Assembly: GCA_002104985.1 (NCBI GenBank)
Contig: MCGO01000078.1
Span: forward strand, 1-64,000
DNA length: 64,000 bases
Reading direction: 5' to 3'
From: Rhizoclosmatium globosum
Taxonomy: Eukaryota; Chytridiomycota; Chytridiomycetes; Chytridiales; Chytriomycetaceae
A program made the position numbers and the translations under genes. The notes beneath the pieces were generated by a model that was given only the letters and a program-made list of their open reading frames with translations, was not told the DNA's origin and ran no database searches. Below are positions 34,538 through 43,475 of this stretch, one piece after another (the stretch's first letter is position 1; each line of letters starts with the position of its first letter).

Positions 34538-35935
34538 ATGCACATCCTCCAACTCACCCTCGCCCTCCTCACCCTCCTCACCCTCACCGTCTCCGCCCAC
34601 GGATTCATGAAATGGCCAATCCCAAGATCCCTCCCCGGCGACCAACAAAACGGCGACACCTTTGTCCGAAACGCAAATAACCGCGTGATCGGGGGTACGC
34701 CCGCATACGACCGCGGTTGCAACTACCTGCCCCCCGGCCCAGTCTTCACACAGACGTTGAAGCCGGGGGACGCCGTTGTGGATTGGTGGATTTCGGCGTT
34801 TCATATGGGTGGATGTGTTGTTGAGATTTCGAGGGATGGAGGGACGACGTGGAGTTATATTGGTGGGGATGCGCGGTGTGGTGATAAGACTGTTGCGGGC
34901 CCGGGGTTGGATGGGCAAGGTGGTACCGGGCATATTCCTGTTGTGATTCCTGCGGTTTCGGGTGGGAGTGAGAGTTATAAGGCTGTGATTCGGTGGTATT
35001 ATACGGCGAATAATGGGGGTTCGCCGGATGAAGAGTTTGCGTCGTGTTCGGATGTTGTTGTGGCGAATAATGGGAATAATGAGCATACTTTCCATGTGAA
35101 GGTTCCTCAGTCGCCGTGGCAGTATCAGCAGACTGGGTGTGAAGCTGGTGCTTTGATGTGTAGCGATGATTCTGCGTTTATCAATCAGTGTATTTCGTTG
35201 GCGAAATCGGGAACTTGGGGTGGCGGTTCTGCGTGGTATGCGTACCAGTGCCCTGAAGGTACCACTTGCAAGAACAACAATTGTGTTGGTAATCCAGTGG
35301 CCATGTCTACCATTGTTGCGAAGCCATCTTTAACTTCCGCTTCCTCAACCATTGCACCAGTCGCTTCCTCTTTAGTTCTTTCGACTAAAGCTTCAACGAC
35401 TATTCCAGCTGTGCCGATCTCTACGATTGTTGCTAAAGTTTCAACTAATGCAGTTTCAAGTACTCAAGTTGTGACTAGCATTGCTACCACAACCCCCGTT
35501 TCTACCTCATTAAACGCGATCAATGCAGCCGTCTCCAGCACTTCCAAGCCAACTGCAACGGTTCCGACATCCCAAGTTACTTCCACCTTGGCCAAGGCAG
35601 CCTCCTCATCTACCATTGTTAAGGTTAACTCTTCTACCATTGTCAAGGACACCTCATCTACCGTCGCCAAAGCCTCTTCTTCTACTATTACCAAAGTATT
35701 CTCCTCCAACACTGTTGCCAAGGCCGCCTCCTCTTCAGTTGCCACTACCGTTGGCAAAGGAACCACTGCCACCACATCTTCTGCTCCTGCTACTATAACC
35801 AAACCAGCGACTGGTTCCATCAAGAATGGTGATGCATGCACTGTATTTGGAGAATGGGCATGCAACAATACAGTTTTGTGTTCGTACGGAACGAATGGCT
35901 TGCGTTGGTACGGAATCGCGAGTCAAGGATGTTAG
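34538..35935 (+). CDS. Secreted LPMO-like protein with Ser/Thr stalk
   Basis: A single exon of 465 residues. The signal peptide ends at SVSA-type residues, so the mature protein starts with His (HGFMKWPIPRS), as needed for the copper histidine brace of lytic polysaccharide monooxygenases. A second His lies in ISAFHMGGCVVEIS. The core ends near FASCSDVVV and is followed by a Cys-rich stretch (MCSDDSAFINQC, CPEGTTCKNNNC). Then comes a Ser/Thr/Val/Lys stalk of about 150 residues made of short repeats such as STIVKxxSST. The C-terminal module is CTVFGEWACNNTVLCSYG, of a type common on fungal wall or chitin-active enzymes. The CAZy family is uncertain (AA11-like is possible); copper binding is inferred. 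Confidence 0.65.
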   Translation: MHILQLTLALLTLLTLTVSAHGFMKWPIPRSLPGDQQNGDTFVRNANNRVIGGTPAYDRGCNYLPPGPVFTQTLKPGDAVVDWWISAFHMGGCVVEISRDGGTTWSYIGGDARCGDKTVAGPGLDGQGGTGHIPVVIPAVSGGSESYKAVIRWYYTANNGGSPDEEFASCSDVVVANNGNNEHTFHVKVPQSPWQYQQTGCEAGALMCSDDSAFINQCISLAKSGTWGGGSAWYAYQCPEGTTCKNNNCVGNPVAMSTIVAKPSLTSASSTIAPVASSLVLSTKASTTIPAVPISTIVAKVSTNAVSSTQVVTSIATTTPVSTSLNAINAAVSSTSKPTATVPTSQVTSTLAKAASSSTIVKVNSSTIVKDTSSTVAKASSSTITKVFSSNTVAKAASSSVATTVGKGTTATTSSAPATITKPATGSIKNGDACTVFGEWACNNTVLCSYGTNGLRWYGIASQGC

Positions 35936-36309
35936 AAGACTAGCGTTGTTTTTATTTCACTTTTTTTGAACCTCTTATTCCATTCTAGATTATTGATTCA
36001 GATTGATTCTATGGATTGATTCTTCTCATTTCGTTCTTGTCCGAACAATTATACTTTGTCCAAACAAGAGCCACCATGTTAATAACGAAGCTGAAGCAAC
36101 TAGACACACTGCTTGACAGCGTCTCATTGTCGATTCTCGAACAAGAAAGAAGAGAAAGTGTCGAACGCAGCGCCGATGTTCTTTCGCGCGAGTCACTTTG
36201 TAAGAGCCAAGCACTCGCTCGCTGAGTCACTCACACGCACTCTGACACAGCCGCTCTTCTCGCGCCACTCAAATCGACTGCGACCCACGTGCTCAAAATA
36301 AAGTCAAAG
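35936..36309. other. Intergenic with one short unassigned ORF
   Basis: A 49-codon plus-strand frame at 36076-36225 (MLITKLKQLDTLLDSVSLSI) has heptad-like spacing but no supported splice to the next gene. It is left unassigned. Confidence 0.3.
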
Positions 36310-36614
36310 ATGAATCAGTTGTCGGCCACTCTTCAGAATCCATCAAACAACTCAAAAGAAAAAGAAGAAAAGAATACAATTGTCCTGACTCCCGAAGCCC
36401 AGGAGTACGCGTTCCCTTCTCTTCCCTTTCTCGTTTAACTCAATCAACCAGGATTCTTGCTACCTCCTTTCCCGTCTTCCTGGCCTCAGTTGCTTCCTGC
36501 GCAGATTCAATCGCTGCCATTCAAGACGCCTCAAAACCACACAAGGACACGGTCGCATCCATTGATGATATTGTAGACAAGATTGCCGTATTGAGTCGCG
36601 AATCTTCAAAATAA
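36310..36614 (+). CDS. Small hypothetical protein
   Basis: Two exons, 36310-36404 and 36452-36614, with a 47-bp GT-AG intron, give 85 residues. The N-terminal half is polar (NNSKEKEEKNTIVLTPEAQE). The C-terminal half is a likely amphipathic helix pair (LASVASCADSIAAIQDA, IDDIVDKIAVLSRES). Size and helix pattern suit a subunit of a small coiled-coil complex, but I cannot name one. The splice is supported by phase only. Confidence 0.4.
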
Positions 36615-36771
36615 AGTGAAAGTACTACAACAAGAAAGGAGAAGGAAAACACGGACTTGATGCATTCACGTGTGAAGTAGATAGTCTGAGTATATCTCTA
36701 CTTGTTCTCACTCCCGTCTGTTATAGTAACAATCTCTTTCTTTCTTTTTTCCCTTCTTGAAAACACAATAA

Positions 36772-38584
36772 ATGACAACAGACCCCAAAGAAGGTAACCC
36801 TCCACCACACACCATCCAAACAGATATTAAGTGTAATGCATCCCAGTCCTCCGAATCCACAGCCAAACCTTCCGATCGTTTGGTGGTCACACTCTCGCCT
36901 CATTCGAAGGATCTCCTTCTCCGCTCGCTTTTGCTAAACTGGTCGCTGAAAACAGACCCGCGCTCTTTCGGAATTCAAATGTCGAGGATTGGCCCGCGAT
37001 GGAATCTTTTGGGAATAGAAGTCAATTGGTGGACTTGATTGGTTCAGACCGAAATGTGAAGGTGGCTGTCACTCCGAATGGTTTGTCTCAGAGGCTAGAG
37101 CAAGTGAGCGGCATCTGAGTGTAGTGATGATGGTGTGAATAGAGAAGAGCCGACGAAGTCAACAGCAGCAAAGTCAAAAAGCGAAGTCTTTTGGAATGCC
37201 TGCAGTTTCCTACCATATAGTTCTTATTTAGCGAGGAACGAGTGAAATATGCACGCTTTCATTAGTGTGCCTTCAGTGTGAGCGTCAGCGAACGGACTTT
37301 AACGAGGCGAATCAGCTATGGATTGAGGGGGCGTGGAAACTTTGCAAAAGGGAGGAATACAATACGGCTACTCCAAGGCGAGAGTTTGGAACTGTGAGCG
37401 CCAGCGAACGAACCTTCGCGAAGGAAGACAAGCTTGGAACTGTGAACTTTCGCGAAGCAAATGATCTAATAAGGGCAGACGCTTTCGTTAGTATCAGCGA
37501 ACTCTTTCACTAATTGTGTAACAAGAACAAGAACAACCTTTCAACAACCAAGTCTAATCAAAATATAATTTTATTTAGGACTCGCGGATGCTGTGATTGA
37601 TGGAACATTCGTACTGCCTCATGAAGAGTCGATGCCCATCGAAGAGTTCTTTGATCGATTAGACGCTGAAGATCCTTCAAATCCTCAAGCTGTGCATTAT
37701 ATTCAAAGTCAGAATAACAATATGCGGGGCGATGGAGACTTTGCCAAATTGTTTGAGCAAGTTCCTGAGCACATTGATTTTGCGACTGAGGCATTAGGTA
37801 TATACTTCTTCAAAAGACAATATATATGAAAAAATACTTTATTGAATATATTTTGAAAGGAGCTATGCCAGATGCTGTCAACTTTTGGTGTGGAAGTCGA
37901 CATGCAGTAACCTCATTCCACAAGTGAGCAAGATTCTACTTCAATTATTCTCAAATTACTAAATCAATCACCACCAGAGACCACTACGAAAACATATACA
38001 TTGTCATAACAGGCTCCAAAACATTCACCCTTATCCCACCCTCCGAATCATGGGCCCTCGAAGAGCGAACCTTCCCTACCTCGAAATACACACCGACTGA
38101 AACCGGATCCTGGACCCAAGAAGAAGTGTACATGGACCCAAAGACATACGACACCACAACCGACGCGTCTCAGTCCCATCCACGTATGATGACACGTTGG
38201 TGCTCCCTCGATCCAACGCGTGACGAAGATTTAGAGACTTTTACAGATAGAATTGGGTTCACTGCGTACAAAAGCCCCTTTTTGACTGTGACGCTTGAAC
38301 GCGGGGATATGTTGTACTTACCGGCGTTGTGGGCGCATAAAGTGGAACAGGGGAGTGGAACGATTGCAGTTAACTATTGGTATGATTTCTCGTTTGGTGG
38401 GAGTTTGTACCTGTTGCATCGGATGTTGCGGGGGCTTGCGGCTGATGCGGGGTATATGGAGCGGGATGAGGATATTGATGGAGATGATGATGATGATGAT
38501 TGTGAGGAGGAAGATGTGGACGTTGATGAAGAGACTTTGTTGGTTCAGGCTGGGTACACGAATCACACAATTTTCAGAGGATAA
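36772..38584 (+). CDS. JMJD7-type JmjC lysyl hydroxylase
   Basis: Five exons: 36772-36793, 36847-37080, 37579-37797, 37860-37923 and 37978-38584. Joined reading: [64 protein letters not shown] (shortened here), then MLYLPALWAHKV and IAVNYWYDF. The HKD pair and the later His in LWAHKV are the 2-His-1-Asp iron ligands of JmjC dioxygenases. The HKDHYEN context is typical of JMJD7, a 2-oxoglutarate-dependent (3S)-lysyl hydroxylase of DRG GTPases. A poly-Asp/Glu tail follows. Intron 2 is 498 bp, against 53-62 bp for the others, and is full of the intron repeat family. The first exon (22 bp) is the least certain part. Confidence 0.85.
37081..37578 (+). repeat. Intron repeat family copies (JMJD7 intron 2)
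   Basis: Sense-strand motifs: GTGAGCGTCAGCGAACGGAC (about 37277), TGTGAGCGCCAGCGAACGAA followed by CCTTCGCGAAGG (about 37398), CTTTCGCGAAGC, and TATCAGCGAACTC near the end. The intron is about ten times the usual length. Confidence 0.7.
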
Positions 38585-38633
38585 AAAGCAGATAAAGACA
38601 TTTTATTCATATTCACAAAGATAATTATTTAAC

Positions 38634-39653
38634 TTAAGGCTCGTTGACTGAGGGAGGATACTCTTCTGGCTTACCCTGAACAGCCAAGAACCGGCCCTTT
38701 TCTCTTGGGAATACATGTGCATGAGGCCAAGGCCATCCTCCAAACCGAGTCTTTTCATATTCGCGAAACGTTTGCGCAAGTTCTTGATGCGTATTCATCA
38801 CAAACGGACCATGTTGTGCGACAGGTTCGCTGATTGGCTTTCCTTGAAGAATCAGAATCTCGAGATTTCCTTCAGTTCCAGTATGCTCAAGTTCGATTTC
38901 GCTGATACTGTGGTCCTTGAATTGAACGACACTGAGTCCAGGGATCTTAGTCTTGTCCAACGTCAAACCAGTTCCTTCAACGAGATACAAGCTTCGCGTT
39001 GATCCCTCCTCGCTTGTGGGAAGTGTAAACTTGGATCCAGGCTTCATAATCAAGTGCCATACATTGACGTCATTCTCTGGATTGTTCGCCCAACTGTCTC
39101 GAATTGGAGGAAGAGCCGTGTGCCCATAAAGTGTTCCAACAAGAACAGTAGCCTTGACCTTATCCCCGTCTACAGAGAACCGAGTAATATCTTCGCTCCA
39201 ATGCATCAACTGATTCGGCTCAACAAGCTTACTCTTGGCAGGAAGGTTCAACCACAACTGAAACCAACGGAGAGGATTCTCAGTGTCCTGATTCAAAAGC
39301 GGTATCATTTCTCCATGGACAATTCCACGACCCGCCGTCATCCACTGAAGGTCTCCGTTTCCGTATCGACCGCCACCGCCAAGTGAATCTGTGTGATCGA
39401 TTGTTCCTTCAAGGGTACATGTGATGGTTTCAAAGCCTCTGTGTGGGTGTTCAGGGAATCCGGGGACCTTGTCGCCATGGTACATTCTGTATGGCTGGTT
39501 TGCGTTCCAGTCGTTTCCGTTTCCGACCCGAGGAGCTTCCATCTTTGCGTTACCAGCTGGGTAGACGTCCTTGTGGTACACAGCAAAGAGGAACGGGTTC
39601 TGTGTGGGCATTGGTGTTGCGGCTTTGATGCTCTTGATGGTGAATCGGGGCAT
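38634..39653 (-). CDS. Pirin-like cupin protein (paralogue 1)
   Basis: A single exon of 339 residues. The pirin N-terminal cupin carries the metal ligands in HPHRGFETIT (two His) and GIVHGEM (His, Glu). The second cupin has PPIRDSWA and the C-terminal FGGWPW. Length and motifs fit eukaryotic pirin. Pirins bind iron; roles in transcription or quercetinase activity are known for some members, and the role here is open. A paralogue is at 62367-63401. The 5' 300 bp of the two genes are almost identical while the 3' parts have diverged. Confidence 0.88.
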   Translation of the reverse strand: MPRFTIKSIKAATPMPTQNPFLFAVYHKDVYPAGNAKMEAPRVGNGNDWNANQPYRMYHGDKVPGFPEHPHRGFETITCTLEGTIDHTDSLGGGGRYGNGDLQWMTAGRGIVHGEMIPLLNQDTENPLRWFQLWLNLPAKSKLVEPNQLMHWSEDITRFSVDGDKVKATVLVGTLYGHTALPPIRDSWANNPENDVNVWHLIMKPGSKFTLPTSEEGSTRSLYLVEGTGLTLDKTKIPGLSVVQFKDHSISEIELEHTGTEGNLEILILQGKPISEPVAQHGPFVMNTHQELAQTFREYEKTRFGGWPWPHAHVFPREKGRFLAVQGKPEEYPPSVNEP

Positions 39654-39734
39654 TGGTTGTTGATTTCGAATGGTTGGTTTGGTTTTGGAGATTGAAATTG
39701 AAAGGGAATTTGAGCGGCTTTATACTGTCTGTTC

Positions 39735-39757
39735 ATGATTTCGAAAGCGATTTCGAA
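39735..39757 (-). promoter_or_regulatory. Paired TTCGAA promoter element, pirin 1
   Basis: ATGATTTCGAAAGCGATTTC then GAA: two TTCGAA palindromes with starts 12 bp apart, about 80 bp upstream of the start codon. The same 23-bp block, with three substitutions, lies at 63481-63503 before pirin 2. Confidence 0.6.
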
Positions 39758-40243
39758 TGCATACAGGCTGGAGGAGCGAAGAACAACCTGGATGATTCGA
39801 GGATGCGGAAAGCTAACAACTCTAAACATTTTTTTAAGGTCACCCATTTACTATTTCCGAAGGCCTCTTTCTTATTTCGTCGAATATTGCTCGATAGTGT
39901 TATTTTCTGTAGGAGTATTTCTGTATTTGTCCTTTTCAATCGGTTCCTTATTCTTCTATTCGAATTTGTTGAAATGCTGGTCCGAATACTCAACTGTACT
40001 GCCATATGGAATCTAAAACTGTAGTTTCAAATTCAATGAGTAAGATTTGGATTTCGATATTCCTTTGGTATGACTTCTTCGACTGTGCTTCTTAAACTGT
40101 GATAAGTTAATTCTCAAAACACAATTCAAGTTTTTTACCTTTTGGGCTTGTTGTTGATGATGGTTGCATTCGACACCGATTTAATAAAACGATAGACAAC
40201 TTTGTTTCTTCCTTCATAAACATGAAAATCACGGATTCCATCG
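39758..40243. other. Intergenic, no gene seen
   Basis: T-rich sequence between the promoter of pirin 1 and the 3' end of the E2 gene. The open frames are low complexity. Confidence 0.4.
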
Positions 40244-41461
40244 TTATTCCTCAAGCGCAACCAGCTTCTCCAACTCTTGTTCAACTTCCATCGCCAACGT
40301 ATTCCAAGTAATAACATGAAACATATCTGCATTAGCCCACTTCCTGACTTGATCTTTCACTTCATTCTTGTTCAAGTAGAAGTGGTTTCGAATAACCTTT
40401 CCAAATCCTCCGATGTCCAGTAACGACGCGTTCCGAAGTTGGCCAAGGATCGCGAATCTTGAAAATACATGTCAAATGAGTATCAATCCTGAAACAGTAA
40501 AGAAATTCTTACTTTACGGTCTGTATGTGCAAGTTACGATTGTACGCCAAGCTTGCGGGATACGTTGGACTGCGGTGGACTTCATAGCCCGGCTCATTAA
40601 AGTACGGAAACTCGGTCATAATGAGAGACTGAATAGAAACGAGGACCTGAAGCAACGTGCTCTTGTTTGGTTGCCAACATTCCTCAGGCTTAGTTGCTGG
40701 CCACGTTCCCAAAAGCGAAACACAAACGTATCCAGTTTCATATAAATTTGGATTGAATCGGACGGTTCCGCTTCCGGTTGTTACGAGTTTGAGGGTTGGT
40801 GGGACATGTGGATAGTTAGGCGGAAAGAAGACATTGAATTCGAAGCACTGGGAGAGAGATATCAGACATCAAAAAGAAAAATGAGGTTTAACTTAACTCC
40901 GTACGCGTATGGAGTTCCAACGGGGCCAGTCATCCTGTGTGAAGAAGTTTATTGGAAGCTGGAATTACGCGATTCATAAAGGACTTACACGACTTTCATT
41001 CCATCGATACGACCTTCTTCAACTCTTGCAAAGATGCTCGCCTTGCGATTGCATGGAAGGAGTTGCAGCAGGCTGGTCTGTAGTTTACGCATTCAGTAAT
41101 TTCGGCCGCCCATACAAAACGTGTACTATTTCTTTCGAAATCGGCTGCAAGCATGATTTTATTCCGGTTCCGGCGGTTGATGTGTAGTATTGCTTCAGAA
41201 CAGCACTGGGGAATGGCACACTTTCATTCCACAAGGAAGGAACCATGAGAAAGAGTTGCTAATCAAGATACATTCAGAGGGACAACTTATTCTACGCCGC
41301 AAGCAGCTCACATCTTTCATAACATCCTCGTAAGTGAGTTCTGGTTTTGGTGGGAGTTGAGGAACAACTGCGATCGGGATTCGGCTTGTTTGAGATTCAG
41401 ATTCGAGCGCGTTATCCTGTTTCTTCTTGACGCGTCTCAGGCTTTTAAGATGGAGCTTCAT
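40244..41461 (-). CDS. Ubiquitin-conjugating enzyme E2, BIRC6/UBE2O type
   Basis: Five exons: 41461-41312, 41077-40989, 40934-40898, 40847-40513 and 40457-40244, all in phase, giving 274 residues. The joined protein reads [57 protein letters not shown] (active-site Cys in GYVCVS), [12 protein letters not shown] and EPGYE-type end, then [16 protein letters not shown]. This matches the large-class E2 domain of BIRC6/UBE2O, including the C-terminal VKW-xxL-xQxRN helix region. Those proteins are usually very large; here the domain is nearly alone with a 60-residue Lys/Arg-rich N-terminus. It transfers ubiquitin in the cytosol or nucleus. Confidence 0.88.
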
Positions 41462-41662
41462 TTTGGTGAGGTTTGTTTTGTTAACCAGGTGGCGAAGCTA
41501 TTTCAAAGAAAACAAAGAAGAAAGAACTTTAACTTATCATGAAGCGGCTGTCTCTCGTTTTTCTTTCTTTGAATTAGAAAGGTAAAAAGGTGAATTAGAA
41601 TCTATCACAGTTGAGGGTTTTGATTAATAGGAACTTGTATACATTTATCCTCTCAACTACCA

Positions 41663-41736
41663 GCTCTTGTGGCTTAGTTGGTCAAAGCGTCGGTCTCATA
41701 ATCCGAAGGTCACCAGTTCGACTCTGGTCAAGAGCA
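41663..41736 (+). tRNA. tRNA-Met (CAU, elongator)
   Basis: Acceptor GCTCTTG/CAAGAGC (perfect), D-arm GGCTTAGTTGGTCAAAGC, anticodon stem TCGGT/TCCGA with loop CTCATAA (anticodon CAT), T-arm ACCAG-TTCGACT-CTGGT. The T-arm and loop fit the elongator rather than the initiator form. Confidence 0.92.
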
Positions 41737-41993
41737 CGTTTTGCATAGAATTGCTGGATGCATATGGGAAGGCGAGGTTATGTGATGCCAGACGGAGTGA
41801 CGAAGTGTCGATGTGAAAAGAATTTAGTTAAGCTGCGACAAAAATTGGGAGCATACTATTATTTTATTCTCTCTACTATCGAAACTGGATAAAGATCCTT
41901 TCGAGACCTTTAAACACAAAGAGGAATCAACATCAATCCTTATCCTTGTCGCTGAGAACAAAATATTCCGAAAATCAAGCCCTTTATTAAAGG

Positions 41994-43070
41994 TCAAGTC
42001 GATGAGCTGGATGGCTTAGTTACAGAAGACGAACCGGACCCATCCAAAAACTGGTTGACTTTCCCTTTCGCTCCTTTACTACGGAATCCTCCACCACTTT
42101 TCATTGGTAATATCTCAAAAAGACCAGGTTTTACAAGCGCGGCCTTCATAATGAGCATGTTGATTGCATCGAGAATCATAAATATGTCTTGTAGCATAAC
42201 GCAAGTCATAGCCGTCTTGTCGTTCTGAATAAATGCACTAACAGAATAGAATATTAAGCTAGTTATTCGCAAAATTGTTGAAGCGGAAGTATACTTGGCG
42301 ATGACCATATCTGGTAAAGTATCAATTTGATACAGAACAGGAGAAACTTACATGCAGGCGGAATATCCACACGACTCGATTTGAGTGAAAATATTAAAGC
42401 AAAGTACGCTCTTAGTGAAAGGAGATCGACATTAATAATCATGGCGATTCCAAGAGCTGTTGGTATTGTTGCGTATTGAACACTGTTCAATATCGGAAGA
42501 AATTGAATTATGCATGGACTGATTAAAATTATTGGGGCAGCTATGAGTTCATATTGAAGAACGTCTACGATCCATTGTTTGTAATGTAGTGAAATAACAG
42601 CCTTAGACCTATCAAGCAGTTCAATCTCCTGCGAAAGCGAGTGAAAACACGTACCTTAACCACGAAAACCACGCAATACTACTCTCTCCAGACATGACAA
42701 AGAAGAAGAGGCCAAACCCACTTGCAGGATACAACTGAGCATAAAACACAGCTTCGTTTGCAAAGAAGCAAGCCCGAAAGAGGAAGACTAACACCATGAG
42801 AAACGTAACAGGTGACAACACGGTTTCAATTGAAGGACGCAAGCCGCGAGAAGGGAGATCGTGCCGAAAAATAAAGTAAATAGAGTAAACGCAGCAAAAG
42901 AGTGAGATTCCGGCAAGTGCCAACTCAAAGTAAAATTGAAATAGATGGAATGGTGCCAGCTGGTTATATGAGACGCGGACGATCGCAGTGAGGTTGCCAT
43001 TGACCATTGTTGTTCTGGGATCCTTTCTTTTCACAATATCCTTTGTTCCAGCTTGGAGATATACCACCAT
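41994..43070 (-). CDS. Seven-helix membrane protein
   Basis: Three exons: 43070-42655, 42608-42352 and 42310-41994, with introns of 46 and 41 bp, giving 329 residues. An extracellular-type N-terminus with NLT is followed by seven hydrophobic segments (for example ELALAGISLFCCVYSIYFIF, VTFLMVLVFLFRACFF, ILISPCIIQFLPIL, ILRITSLIFYSVSAFI). The tail is Ser/Gly/Lys-rich and probably cytoplasmic. The start could be the Met at 43070 or the Met of MVNGNLTA 62 bp downstream. The layout is the same as the protein at 19425-20401, but they are not close copies. No known receptor motif is seen; a sensory role in zoospores is speculation. Confidence 0.7.
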
Positions 43071-43259
43071 TTATGTTTCAACAGTATAATGGATGGTTTG
43101 ATTGTTTTCTGAAAATGAGCAAAATAGTTGAATTCGTCCAGATTACACATTTAGTAGTTCTAAAATCTTTCACTGAAACAAACAAACATAGCTTACAGGT
43201 CCTTCTTCCAACTGCCCAGGTTTGACTAACTAATATTACTATTTTCCTTGCAAAGTGAG

Positions 43260-43475
43260 TCAATGAAGTGGTCGACTTTCGAAAGTTTGGTCGCTTTCTT
43301 AATCTGTTTACTGCCTCCATTTGGCTTTGGAAAATGCGTACTCTTAGCACAACATTACATTAACAGCTGTCACTGTAACGGCTCTATATACTTAATTGAT
43401 TCAAAATTGTTGGAAGAGGAAATATTTTGAATTCCATGCTTTATATTTTTAAGGTTGTACGGTCTGAATTACTTC
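43260..43475 (+). pseudogene. Decayed copy of the PAC2 3' end
   Basis: It aligns with about 31990-32235. Shared pieces include TTAACARCTGTCACTG, ACGGCTCT, TTGGAAGAGGAAATAT and GAATTCYATGCTTT, with the PAC2 stop and 3' UTR covered. It lies between the start of a seven-helix gene and the 3' end of RSPH10B, in the same orientation as PAC2. There is no open frame. Confidence 0.6.

Noticed and set aside
34376..35095. 239-codon minus-strand frame opposite the LPMO-like gene
   Set aside because: Arg/Thr-rich shadow of a GC-rich exon; the plus strand has signal peptide and conserved His residues.
36076..36225. 49-codon frame before the small gene at 36310
   Set aside because: Splicing it to the next exon gives a poor Lys/Arg-rich frame; left as unassigned sequence.
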